Shown: positions 7,558 through 15,137 of the stretch, one piece after another
How the letters are laid out: every line of letters begins with the position of its first letter
Position numbering within the stretch: the stretch's first letter is position 1
Assembly (NCBI GenBank): GCA_000017645.1
Contig: CP000781.1
Coordinates: 3,211,501 to 3,275,500, forward strand
Reading direction: 5' to 3'
DNA length: 64,000 nt
Source of the DNA: Xanthobacter autotrophicus Py2
GTDB taxonomy: Bacteria > Pseudomonadota > Alphaproteobacteria > Rhizobiales > Xanthobacteraceae
Made by a program: the position numbers and the translations under genes
The notes under the pieces: generated by a model
Databases searched by the model: none
What the model was told of the DNA's origin: nothing
The model's input: only the letters and a program-made list of their open reading frames with translations

Positions 7558-8310
7558 ATGAACTTTCGCCAACTGTATGAGCCGGAATCTTCAACCTACA
7601 CTTACCTGTTCGGCTGCCGCGACACAGGAGAAGCCGTGCTTCTCGACCCGGTCCTGGAGACGTTGGACCGGGACCTCTCCGCTCTCCAGGATCTCGGTTT
7701 AAGGCTCGCATACACACTCGAGACGCACATCCATGCCGACCATGTCACATCCGCTTGCCGGTTGCGGAGCATCACTGGATGCAAGGTGGCTTATCCTGAG
7801 CTGGACGGTCTTCCTTGTGCCGACGTGGGCGTGAGCGAGGTCAACCCGCTGTCCGTCGGTCACCTCACATTCAATCCCCTCTATACTCCTGGCCACACCG
7901 ACTCGCATCACAGCTACCTCATCGACGTTCCTGGCGTGACGAGGGTTTTCACAGGCGATGCCCTTCTGATCGACGGGTGCGGACGAACGGACTTTCAGGG
8001 CGGTGACGCGGCCGCGCTCTACCGCTCGATCCACGAGAAGATCTTCACTTTGCCCGGAGAAACTCTCGTCTATCCCGCCCATGACTACCAGCACCGCCAC
8101 GTTAGTACGGTGGAGCAGGAGCGCGAGCGAAACCCGCGTCTTGGCGCCGGCAAAAGCTTGGACGAGTTCATCCAGATCATGAGCGATCTCAACCTGCCAT
8201 ATCCGAAGCGGATCGATATCGCTCTGCCCGCCAATCGAATGTGCGGGGACTGCCCGGATGAGGCCGAGATCATGAGAGCTGAACCGGAAGGACCATCGAT
8301 ACAAGGCTAG
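7558..8310 (+). CDS. ETHE1-like persulfide dioxygenase (MBL fold)
   Basis: This second metallo-beta-lactamase-fold persulfide dioxygenase has 250 residues. Iron ligands are in LETHIHADHVTSACRL (His57, His59, Asp61, His62), YTPGHTDSHH and VYPAHDYQHRHVSTV, with DGCGRTDFQGGD as in ETHE1. The ATG at 7558 is preceded by GGGAG and matches the family N terminus (MNFRQLYEPESSTYTY); the frame's 35 upstream codons are unlikely to be translated. Near the end, PANRMCGDC holds a CGDC pair. It follows the ArsR gene in the same direction. This form is compact, whereas the paralogue at 4080-4985 is longer, so the two may differ in persulfide donor. Confidence 0.92.
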   Translation: MNFRQLYEPESSTYTYLFGCRDTGEAVLLDPVLETLDRDLSALQDLGLRLAYTLETHIHADHVTSACRLRSITGCKVAYPELDGLPCADVGVSEVNPLSVGHLTFNPLYTPGHTDSHHSYLIDVPGVTRVFTGDALLIDGCGRTDFQGGDAAALYRSIHEKIFTLPGETLVYPAHDYQHRHVSTVEQERERNPRLGAGKSLDEFIQIMSDLNLPYPKRIDIALPANRMCGDCPDEAEIMRAEPEGPSIQG

Positions 8311-8355
8311 CTCGCCCTGCTGCATCTTCCGCCGATCTGATCAAGGGGTTCCCTC

Positions 8356-9876
8356 ATGCTTCTTTCACGTCGAACGGTTCTGGCGGGAGCTGGCGTTCTT
8401 GGATTAGGCATTGCGGGCTTTGCTGCTCGCCCTATCCTGTGGCCTAGGAGCGGAACTGACACACAGGCGCTCAAGATCCCACCCCTACTCGACCCGCGGG
8501 CGAGCGGGGGATCTGCCTCGCTTCGCGTGCAGACTGGAACAACCGAGTTCTACCCTGGACGGTTCAGCGAGACGCTCGGATACAATGGGTCTTACCTCGG
8601 CCCGACCATCCGGGTCAGGCGGGGAGATTCCGTCCAGGTCAACGTCAAGAATGAGCTTGCTGAGACCACCACTGTGCACTGGCACGGCCTACTCGTTCCA
8701 GGCCCGCTGGATGGGGGGCCGCACCAGCCTATCAGTCCAGGTCAGACGTGGCGTCCGCTGCTCCCGATCGACCAACCGGCTGCCACCTTGATGTATCACT
8801 CGCACGTTCACGGGCTCACCGCGGAACAGGTTTATCGGGGCCTGGCAGGCGTCTTCATCATTCAGGACGACGAGGAGCAGCGTCTCGGGCTTCCGAACGA
8901 CTATGGAGTGGACGACCTGCCGCTTGTCCTACAGGATCGTCAGTTTGAGGACGGCCTGCTCGTAATGCCAAACGGCATGATGACGCTCATGCAGGGCAGG
9001 CGCGGCGATATCGTTCTGGTAAACGGCACTCCTAACCCCGTGGCTCAGGTGCCTCCACGCCTCGTGCGGCTACGCATGGTGAACGCGTCAAACGCGCGCG
9101 TCTACGATCTTTCATTCGAGGACAAGAGGGCCTTCCACTGGATCGCGACCGAGGGCGGCCTTCTTGAACGACCGGTGCAGTTGCAATCGATACGCCTTGC
9201 TCCCGGGCAGCGCGCCGAACTGCTGGTGGACTTCTCGGATCGAAGCCCCGTGGGGCTGCTAACTACCGCTGATTCCAACTCGAGAATAATGGGCATGATG
9301 CCTATGATGCAAGACTTCGGCCGAGACCGTGTTGCGGGTGGAGCGTTCATCAGGTTTGAGCCGGGCGCGGCTGCTTCGGGAGCCGCATCCGTGCCTAAGC
9401 TGCTCATCGCACAGGAGCGGGTTCAGCCTTCGGCAGCGATACGGCGGCGCCGGCTGGTCCTCAACATGGGTATGGGCGGAATGATGGGCGGCGGCATGAT
9501 GGAAGAACAGATGTCGGGCGACACTAGAACGGAAGCCGGTCCCATGGCTGCCCCGTTCAGCATCAATGGCCGCCCCTTCGACATGCGGCGGATCGATGAG
9601 AGCGTGACCCTTGGCAATACGGAGATTTGGGAAGTCTCGGGCGAGATGATGGCTCACCCGCTCCATATCCACGGCGTCCACTTCGAGGTGCTGAGCAGGG
9701 CGGGAAGGAAGCCAGACGTCCTGGATCAGGGACTCAGAGATACAGTTCTGGTGCGCGAACCCGCGGAGCTGCTCGTCAAGTTTAGCAAGGCCTCGCAGGG
9801 CTACCCCTTCATGTATCACTGCCACATTCTGGAGCACGAGGACAACGGAATGATGGGCCAATTCTCCGTCGAATAG
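8356..9876 (+). CDS. Tat-exported multicopper oxidase, CueO-like
   Basis: This 506-residue multicopper oxidase starts with a twin-arginine signal (SRRTVLAGAGVLGLGIAGFA), so it is exported folded with copper. Copper ligands are HWHG (108-111), MYHSHVHG (148 onward), HPLHIHGVHFEV and YHCHILEHEDNGMM, giving type 1, 2 and 3 sites. The Met-rich insert MGMGGMMGGGMMEEQM before the C-terminal domain is the region CueO uses to bind Cu(I), and LPNDYGVDDLPLVLQDR is also CueO-like. Expected role: periplasmic oxidation of cuprous ions or phenolics. It follows the persulfide dioxygenase gene by 45 bases and could share its transcript; a link between copper and reactive sulfur is inference. Confidence 0.9.
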   Translation: MLLSRRTVLAGAGVLGLGIAGFAARPILWPRSGTDTQALKIPPLLDPRASGGSASLRVQTGTTEFYPGRFSETLGYNGSYLGPTIRVRRGDSVQVNVKNELAETTTVHWHGLLVPGPLDGGPHQPISPGQTWRPLLPIDQPAATLMYHSHVHGLTAEQVYRGLAGVFIIQDDEEQRLGLPNDYGVDDLPLVLQDRQFEDGLLVMPNGMMTLMQGRRGDIVLVNGTPNPVAQVPPRLVRLRMVNASNARVYDLSFEDKRAFHWIATEGGLLERPVQLQSIRLAPGQRAELLVDFSDRSPVGLLTTADSNSRIMGMMPMMQDFGRDRVAGGAFIRFEPGAAASGAASVPKLLIAQERVQPSAAIRRRRLVLNMGMGGMMGGGMMEEQMSGDTRTEAGPMAAPFSINGRPFDMRRIDESVTLGNTEIWEVSGEMMAHPLHIHGVHFEVLSRAGRKPDVLDQGLRDTVLVREPAELLVKFSKASQGYPFMYHCHILEHEDNGMMGQFSVE

Positions 9877-9907
9877 CTATCGGCAATGTTTGGCCCTGTC
9901 CGGCTCA

Positions 9908-10696
9908 TTACGTGAATGCTTCTGCGAAACAACGACGCGACGCCCGTCGACAGCTCGCCCCGAAGAAGGAGTGCATTCTCTCCGCTGGGATGCCGTGCTT
10001 CTTCTGCGTCGTTGTCGTTCCGTGCGCGATCCCGGCGCATACGCGGCCGTGACCCATGTGGTGGAGCACTTCAGTGTTCATGATCGGATGAGCCGCAAAT
10101 GGCGGGTGGTCTGGCGTCTCCAGCCCGTAAGCCTCGTGAGGGCCAACGAGAAGCTTGAGCAGCGCCGCCGCGTCGGGCGGGTGCGCCCATTCCGGCAGCC
10201 CGTCGCGGCGGCGGAAGAATTGGTCGCTAGGCCGCCCTGCGATAAATTTCGGCACGAACCAGTAGCCGCGACGCATCGAAAGCGATACGGAAGCAGCTGT
10301 TCGAGCCACGTCGCAGGCGATATCGGCACCCGAATTGCCGCCGCCGACCACCAGGACGCGCCTGCTCTGCACCTCATCGGCCGAGCGGGAGGTCACCGAA
10401 TGGCGGATAGCGCCGCCGAACGCCTCGGCACCCGGCAGCTCCGGGATGATCGGGTCCCATAGCGTTCCAGATGCGCAAACAAGGGCAGCGTATTCGCGAG
10501 ACTGGCCGCCCGAGTGGAACCGTTTGCTCGATGCCATGACCAGGTTGTTGCGCAACGGCGCCCGCATCACTGCCTCGAATGGCACCCGCGCCCGACTCGA
10601 GGAGATGAGATGGCCGATTTTTATCGGGTCACCCCGCCGGGAGGCGACGGAGGCCGCGCTTCGGGAATGGCGTGAACGCAGAAACGCGTGATCCAT
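9908..10696 (-). pseudogene. Flavin-containing monooxygenase remnant
   Basis: The reading frame contains the central part of an FMO/CzcO-type flavoprotein: AALVCASGTLWDPIIPELPG, the NADPH-binding RRVLVVGGGNSGADIACDV, and PKFIAGRPSDQFF. The N-terminal FAD-binding GxGxxG motif and the C-terminal third are missing. After HPIMNTEVLHHMGHGRV the sequence loses family likeness, and the N-terminal 60 residues also look random. I read this as a decayed, truncated gene left between the oxidase and the mercury module. A short active protein from this frame is improbable. Confidence 0.75.
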
Positions 10697-10844
10697 TCTA
10701 ATAATGCGTTAGACGCACGACTCACGGAGACACTTCCTCAAAACAGATAGACCGCTGTCGGCCAACAGATGCCCTCAGCAGTGGCGCTCGCGATCGTACT
10801 GCGGCGGTGAGGGACGATAGGCGGCGACTTTTCGGCGACCCTAG

Positions 10845-11109
10845 CGTAGTAAGCCCTCTCCGGCCTATGCTCGCCGTAGCAGGGCTGCTCTACGAACGAG
10901 CGTAGTAGATTTGGCTAGCCGAAGGTACTTTTGGCGGGATCTTCGTGCCTGCGGTCGCAATATCAGAGTGCTCCAGCGGAAACGTAGTTATCAGTTTCAT
11001 CTACGCTGGGACGCCAAATCCCGCCTTTTCTTCGCGGCGGCACGACCTCGCACTCCAGACTACGATCACTGCTGATGGCATCGTCGTAGGCAGGTGAGTT
11101 GTGGCGTAG
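10845..11109. repeat. Cluster of nine CGTAG/CTACG motifs
   Basis: In 265 bases the pentamer CGTAG occurs on either strand nine times: plus strand at 10845, 10875, 10901, 10983, 11095 and 11105; minus strand (CTACG) at 10890, 11001 and 11070. The 8-mer GCGTAGTA occurs twice. Chance would give about one. It lies in the non-coding gap between the FMO remnant and merR and overlaps the first hairpin repeat. It could be an array of binding sites for a recombinase, replication or partition protein. The function is unknown. Confidence 0.6.
10961..11016 (+). repeat. Hairpin-forming 56-bp direct repeat, copy 1 (left of mer module)
   Basis: This segment matches 16611-16666 at 51 of 56 positions, in the same orientation. 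Its core has outer arms CCAGCG and CGCTGG, then GAAAC and GTTTC around a short centre with GTTATCA, so it can fold into a stepped hairpin. Outside it, GGCGGGAT (10933-10940) and ATCCCGCC (11018-11025) form a further perfect inverted repeat. Together with copy 2 it brackets the mercury genes. It may be an attachment or end sequence of the mobile unit that carried them. Confidence 0.75.
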
Positions 11110-11135
11110 AAAATTCGCCACCTGTTCCAGACTGG

Positions 11136-11558
11136 CTACTTGTGTCCGGCGAACAGCGTCTCGATAAGCGGACATTCCGGCAGCGTGCCGTCGGCGCATT
11201 GCGCGACCACGTCCTTAAGCACCCGCTCCATCCGTCTTAGGTCGGCTATCTTCGCCCGCACATCGTCGAGGTGCGTGGCGGCCACAACCCGCGCTTCCGC
11301 GCAGGGCTGGTCCCGCTCGTCGACGAGGCGCAAGAGTTCGCGGATCTCGTCGAGCGAGAAGCCGAGCTCGCGCGCCCGCAGCACGAACCGAAGGCGCCGC
11401 TCATGCGAGGTGTCGTAGCTGCGATAGCCGCTCGCTGTGCGCGGCGGGTCGGGTAGAAGGCCGACCTTCTCGTAATAGCGCACGGTCTCCAGGTTGCAGC
11501 CCGTCCGCTGGGCGAGCTCGGCCCGTTGCAGGCCCTTCACCACGGCGTGATCGCGCAT
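11136..11558 (-). CDS. merR: Mercury-responsive regulator MerR
   Basis: This is a 140-residue MerR with an N-terminal winged helix (RAELAQRTGCNLETVRYYEK, then GLLPDPPRTASGYRSYD), a long dimerisation helix and the metal site at the C terminus. Three cysteines match the Hg(II) ligands of MerR: Cys86 in RDQPCAEAR, Cys121 and Cys129 in QCADGTLPECPLI. The ATG at 11558 was chosen to give the normal family length; the frame is open much further upstream over the promoter. It is transcribed away from merT, and the two share the operator at 11572-11602. It should repress without mercury and activate with it by DNA underwinding. Confidence 0.95.
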   Translation of the reverse strand: MRDHAVVKGLQRAELAQRTGCNLETVRYYEKVGLLPDPPRTASGYRSYDTSHERRLRFVLRARELGFSLDEIRELLRLVDERDQPCAEARVVAATHLDDVRAKIADLRRMERVLKDVVAQCADGTLPECPLIETLFAGHK

Positions 11559-11571
11559 CGCAAAAACCCTC

Positions 11572-11602
11572 TTGACCCTGTAGTGACTACAGACCGCATG
11601 GT
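11572..11602 (+). promoter_or_regulatory. MerR-type promoter/operator for merTPF-merBA
   Basis: On the plus strand, TTGACC (11572-11577) is a good -35. A perfect 7-1-7 dyad CTGTAGTGACTACAG (11578-11592) lies in the spacer, and CATGGT (11597-11602) is a weak -10. The 19-base spacer is the overlong spacing typical of MerR-activated promoters. It sits between merR and merT, 42 bases before the merT ATG. Confidence 0.85.
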
Positions 11603-11643
11603 ACGGCACAGATAGTATTTCGGCAAGGATAGAGAGGTCGGAC

Positions 11644-12069
11644 ATGGACACCGCGCGACCAGGAACAGTAGCGGTCACATCGGGCGAAGCGGGCGTCGCC
11701 GCGTCGGAGCGGAGCGAGGTCGGACGGCAGCGCTTGGTCGCCGTCGGCGGCATTCTCGGCGCGCTTGCCGCCTCCTCCTGCTGCATCGTGCCACTCGTCT
11801 TGTTCAGCCTCGGCATCGGTGGCGCCTGGATTGGCAATCTGACGGCGCTCGCACCCTACAAGCCATTGTTCGTCGCCGGGACGACGGGTGTTCTCGGCTA
11901 CGGCTTCTACCTCGTCTACTGGAAGCCGCGGCAAGCCTGCGCCGATGACGCGGCCTGTGCACGCCCGATCCCCAGCCGCCTCGTGCAAATCGCGCTTTGG
12001 ATCGCAACGGTCCTCGTCGCGGCTGCCTTCGCCTTCGACTATGTCGCGCCGCTGCTGCTTCGCGCCTGA
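11644..12069 (+). CDS. merT: Mercuric ion transporter MerT
   Basis: This inner-membrane protein of 141 residues brings Hg(II) from MerP to MerA. After an unusually long hydrophilic N-terminal leader of about 28 residues, helix 1 carries the vicinal cysteines Cys46-Cys47 (LAASSCCIVPLVLFSLG). Two further helices follow. The second loop holds another cysteine pair, Cys99 and Cys105 (RQACADDAACARP), thought to pass mercury to the reductase. It is the first gene downstream of the mer promoter, about 20 bases before merP. Confidence 0.94.
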   Translation: MDTARPGTVAVTSGEAGVAASERSEVGRQRLVAVGGILGALAASSCCIVPLVLFSLGIGGAWIGNLTALAPYKPLFVAGTTGVLGYGFYLVYWKPRQACADDAACARPIPSRLVQIALWIATVLVAAAFAFDYVAPLLLRA

Positions 12070-12089
12070 GCAAAGAGGAGATCCATTCC

Positions 12090-12386
12090 ATGAAGACCTA
12101 TTTGAGCGCTCTCGCCCTGATCGCCTCGGTGATGACGGCGCCGGCTGCGTTTGCTGCCGAACGTACGATCACCTTCGCCGTCGACAACATGACCTGCGCC
12201 TCCTGTCCCTACATCGTAAAGACCTCGATGGCAGCGGTGCCCGGGGTGACGAAGGTGGCGGTCTCGTTCGAGGCGAAGACCGCCACCGTGACCTTCGATG
12301 ACGGGAAAACGAACCCCGACGCCATCGCGGCGGCCAGCATGAACGCCGGCTATCCCGCCCGCCCGACGCAGCAGCAAGGCAGTTGA
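12090..12386 (+). CDS. merP: Periplasmic mercury-binding protein MerP
   Basis: This 98-residue product has a cleavable Sec signal (MKTYLSALALIASVMTAPAA, likely cut after AFA) and a single heavy-metal-associated domain. The binding motif is DNMTCASCPYIV with Cys36 and Cys39. It scavenges Hg(II) in the periplasm and hands it to MerT or MerF. AGAGGAG precedes the ATG at 12090; the frame's earlier start lies inside merT and is not real. Spacing to merF is one base, so they are co-translated. Confidence 0.95.
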   Translation: MKTYLSALALIASVMTAPAAFAAERTITFAVDNMTCASCPYIVKTSMAAVPGVTKVAVSFEAKTATVTFDDGKTNPDAIAAASMNAGYPARPTQQQGS

Positions 12387-12387
12387 C

Positions 12388-12627
12388 ATGAATGACCGTG
12401 CCCTGATCCGCACCGGCACCGCCGGCGCCACTGTTGCCGCGATCTGCTGCGCGATGCCTGTCCTCGCGGTGCTCCTGCCGCTGGTTGGTCTGAGCGCGTG
12501 GATGGCACGCGCGGATCTAGTGCTGTTTCCACTGCTGGCGGCGAGCCTCGGGCTCATCGCGTGGGGCGTTTATCGGCGCCGCACCAGAGCCGCCTGTTGC
12601 GAGACGAGAATCACGAAGAAGGCCTGA
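12388..12627 (+). CDS. merF: Mercury transporter MerF
   Basis: MerF is a small (79-residue) two-helix inner-membrane mercury transporter. It shows both vicinal cysteine pairs expected: Cys20-Cys21 in helix 1 (VAAICCAMPVLAVLLPL) and Cys70-Cys71 near the C terminus (TRAACCETR). Having merF as well as merT gives two uptake routes in one operon, a fairly common arrangement. It begins one base after merP and ends four bases before the MerB-MerA gene. Confidence 0.92.
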   Translation: MNDRALIRTGTAGATVAAICCAMPVLAVLLPLVGLSAWMARADLVLFPLLAASLGLIAWGVYRRRTRAACCETRITKKA

Positions 12628-12631
12628 AGCA

Positions 12632-14935
12632 ATGAACGATTGCTGCGCATCCACCGCGTCCCGGGACAAGGTTGCGGCTTCCGCATCCGCGACACTGCCG
12701 AGCTATGCCGTGCGGCCAGGTGTGACGTTCCCGGACTGGCCGGTGGTTTCGTCGCTCGTGGTCAAAGACGCCCTGCTGGCAATGGTCGGGTCCGGCCATG
12801 TGCTCAACCGCTGGAGCGGCTACGACCCGGCCACGGACCGCGTTCGCGTTGTGCTGCTTCAGCTTTACGCCGAACACGGACGAGCTCCGACGCCCGGTGC
12901 GCTTGCCAAGTGTGCGGCGCTGAGCGAGACGGCCATCCAGCCGCTGCTCCAAGATCTCCGCCGTCGCGACCTGGTCGTTCTCGACGGCGACAAGATCGTC
13001 GGCGCCTATCCTTTCACCGACCGCGACACCGGCCACCGGGTCACACTGGATGGACGCACTCTCAATGCCATGTGCGCGGTCGACGCGCTCGGCATCGGTG
13101 CCATGACCGGCCACGACATCGCGATCGCATCGAGCTGCCGCTACTGTGGCGCGCCAATCCGGATCGCCACGCGAGATCGAGGCAGGGCGTTGGCCCAGGT
13201 CGAGCCGCGGACGGCCTTCGTGTGGCTCAGCGTCCGTTATGAAGGCGCGTGCGCTGCGAACTCACTATGCGCGGCAACGTCATTCTTCTGTTCGGACGAT
13301 CACCTCGCCGCGTGGCGTCAGGAGCGTCGATCCGCCGAACCGGGATTCCGGCTGTCAATCGAGGAAGCCCTGGAAGCAGGTCGAGCGATCTTCGGGCCGA
13401 GCCTTGCCGGTGTGACCGCCGGCGAACGTGCGGTCGACCTCGCTGCCGAGGCGCGTGGAGCATTTCCATCATCGGTCGATACCGTGTCGAAAAACACGCC
13501 GACGGCAGGCCGGCGGGTTGCCTCGAACGGGCGCAATGGCGGTGGCTACGATCTCGTCGTCATCGGCGCCGGCTCGGCCGGCTTCTCGGCCGCGATCACA
13601 GCCGCCGACCAAGGCGCGCAGGTAGCGCTCATAGGGAGCGGCACCATCGGCGGCACCTGCGTCAATATCGGCTGCGTGCCGTCGAAGACGCTGATCCGCG
13701 CCGCCGAGACGCTCCACAATGCTCGGGCGGCAGCGCGCTTCGCCGGCATCTCGGCCGAGGCCGAAGTGACCGACTGGCGGGGAACCGTTCGCCAGAAGGA
13801 CGCGCTCGTTTCCGGGTTGCGCCAGGCCAAGTACATTGACCTCCTCCCGGCCTATAACGGCATCGCCTATCGCGAAGGGCCGGCGCGCCTCATGGACCGT
13901 GGCGTCGAGGTGGACGGCACGCGCATTCCCGCCGGCAAGATCATCATCGCGACCGGCGCGCGGCCGGCGGTTCCTGCCATCCCCGGCATCGAGACCGTGC
14001 CGTATCTCACCAGCACGACGGCGCTCGACCTCGAGGAGCTGCCGCGGTCGCTGCTTGTGATCGGCGGCGGCTATATCGGAGCGGAGCTCGCCCAGATGTT
14101 CGTCCGCGCCGGCGTCAAGGTGACGCTCGTGTGCCGGTCCCGCTTGCTCCCCGAGACCGAGCCCGAGATCAGCGCGGCCCTGACGGCGTATTTCGCAGAC
14201 GAGGGGATCACCGTGACCTCCGGTATTGCCTACCGCGCCATTCGGAAGACTGAGGACGGTGTCTCGCTCATTGTTGCGCGCGACGGCCAGGACACGACGA
14301 TCGAGGCGGACCGGGTACTGATCACCACCGGCCGCACACCCAATATTGAAAGCCTGGGGCTCGCCGAACACGAGATCGCCGTCTCGTCTAGGGGCGCCAT
14401 CGTCATTGATGATCGGATGCGCACGACCCGCGCCGGCATCTATGCCGCCGGCGACGTCACCGGCCGCGACCAGTTCGTTTACATGGCCGCCTACGGCGCA
14501 AAGCTCGCGGCGAAGAACGCCCTCAATGGCGACAGCTTGCGCTACGACAACAGCGCCATGCCCGCCGTCGTGTTCACCGACCCGCAGGTGGCGAGTGTCG
14601 GGCTGACGGAGGCCGCGGCTCGAACGGCGGGGTATGCCGTCCGTGCCTCGACGATCGGTCTCGACCAGGTGCCGCGCGCGCTCGCCGCGCGCGACACCCG
14701 CGGGCTCATCAAGCTTGTCGCCGACGCCGGCAGCGGCCGGCTGCTCGGCGCGCATATCCTGGCGCCGGAGGGTGCTGACAGCATTCAGACCGCGGCGCTC
14801 GCGATCCGGCACCGCCTCACCATCGACGACCTCGCGGATACGATCTTTCCGTATCTCACCACAGTCGAGGGCCTGAAGCTCGCGGCGCTGTCGTTCAGCA
14901 AGGACGTCGCGAAGCTGTCGTGCTGCGCGGGCTGA
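12632..14935 (+). CDS. merBA: MerB-MerA fusion: organomercurial lyase / mercuric reductase
   Basis: This 767-residue protein joins two enzymes. Residues about 65-260 are a MerB alkylmercury lyase domain: the catalytic set is Cys148 and Asp151 in NAMCAVDALG and Cys213 in NSLCAATSFF, with structural Cys169 in ASSCRYCG. The spacings (3, 21, 65) match MerB Cys96, Asp99, Cys117 and Cys159. Residues about 305-767 are MerA: FAD-binding VIGAGSAGFSA, redox pair Cys343/Cys348 in GGTCVNIGCVPSK, NADPH-binding VIGGGYIGAEL, and the C-terminal Cys764-Cys765 that hands Hg(II) to the active site. The usual N-terminal NmerA metal domain is absent. One chain should cleave C-Hg bonds and reduce the released Hg(II) to Hg(0). 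I recall such proteins being named MerBA. Confidence 0.93.
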   Translation: MNDCCASTASRDKVAASASATLPSYAVRPGVTFPDWPVVSSLVVKDALLAMVGSGHVLNRWSGYDPATDRVRVVLLQLYAEHGRAPTPGALAKCAALSETAIQPLLQDLRRRDLVVLDGDKIVGAYPFTDRDTGHRVTLDGRTLNAMCAVDALGIGAMTGHDIAIASSCRYCGAPIRIATRDRGRALAQVEPRTAFVWLSVRYEGACAANSLCAATSFFCSDDHLAAWRQERRSAEPGFRLSIEEALEAGRAIFGPSLAGVTAGERAVDLAAEARGAFPSSVDTVSKNTPTAGRRVASNGRNGGGYDLVVIGAGSAGFSAAITAADQGAQVALIGSGTIGGTCVNIGCVPSKTLIRAAETLHNARAAARFAGISAEAEVTDWRGTVRQKDALVSGLRQAKYIDLLPAYNGIAYREGPARLMDRGVEVDGTRIPAGKIIIATGARPAVPAIPGIETVPYLTSTTALDLEELPRSLLVIGGGYIGAELAQMFVRAGVKVTLVCRSRLLPETEPEISAALTAYFADEGITVTSGIAYRAIRKTEDGVSLIVARDGQDTTIEADRVLITTGRTPNIESLGLAEHEIAVSSRGAIVIDDRMRTTRAGIYAAGDVTGRDQFVYMAAYGAKLAAKNALNGDSLRYDNSAMPAVVFTDPQVASVGLTEAAARTAGYAVRASTIGLDQVPRALAARDTRGLIKLVADAGSGRLLGAHILAPEGADSIQTAALAIRHRLTIDDLADTIFPYLTTVEGLKLAALSFSKDVAKLSCCAG

Positions 14936-15137
14936 TAGAGATTCATTCAGGCAATACTCGTTTTCAAGCGCAAGAACTGCCGCGCGCTTCTGTCATCGAC
15001 CTGATACCTGCCACCTCGCCGCAGACCAAGAGAACGGTGACGAGCGCGACCCGGATAGGCACGCTGATGCCGCTTGCTCTCGCGGGAATCGGCGCCGCGT
15101 TCGGATGGGCGGCAGCAGGCATAAGTAGGAGAGACGA

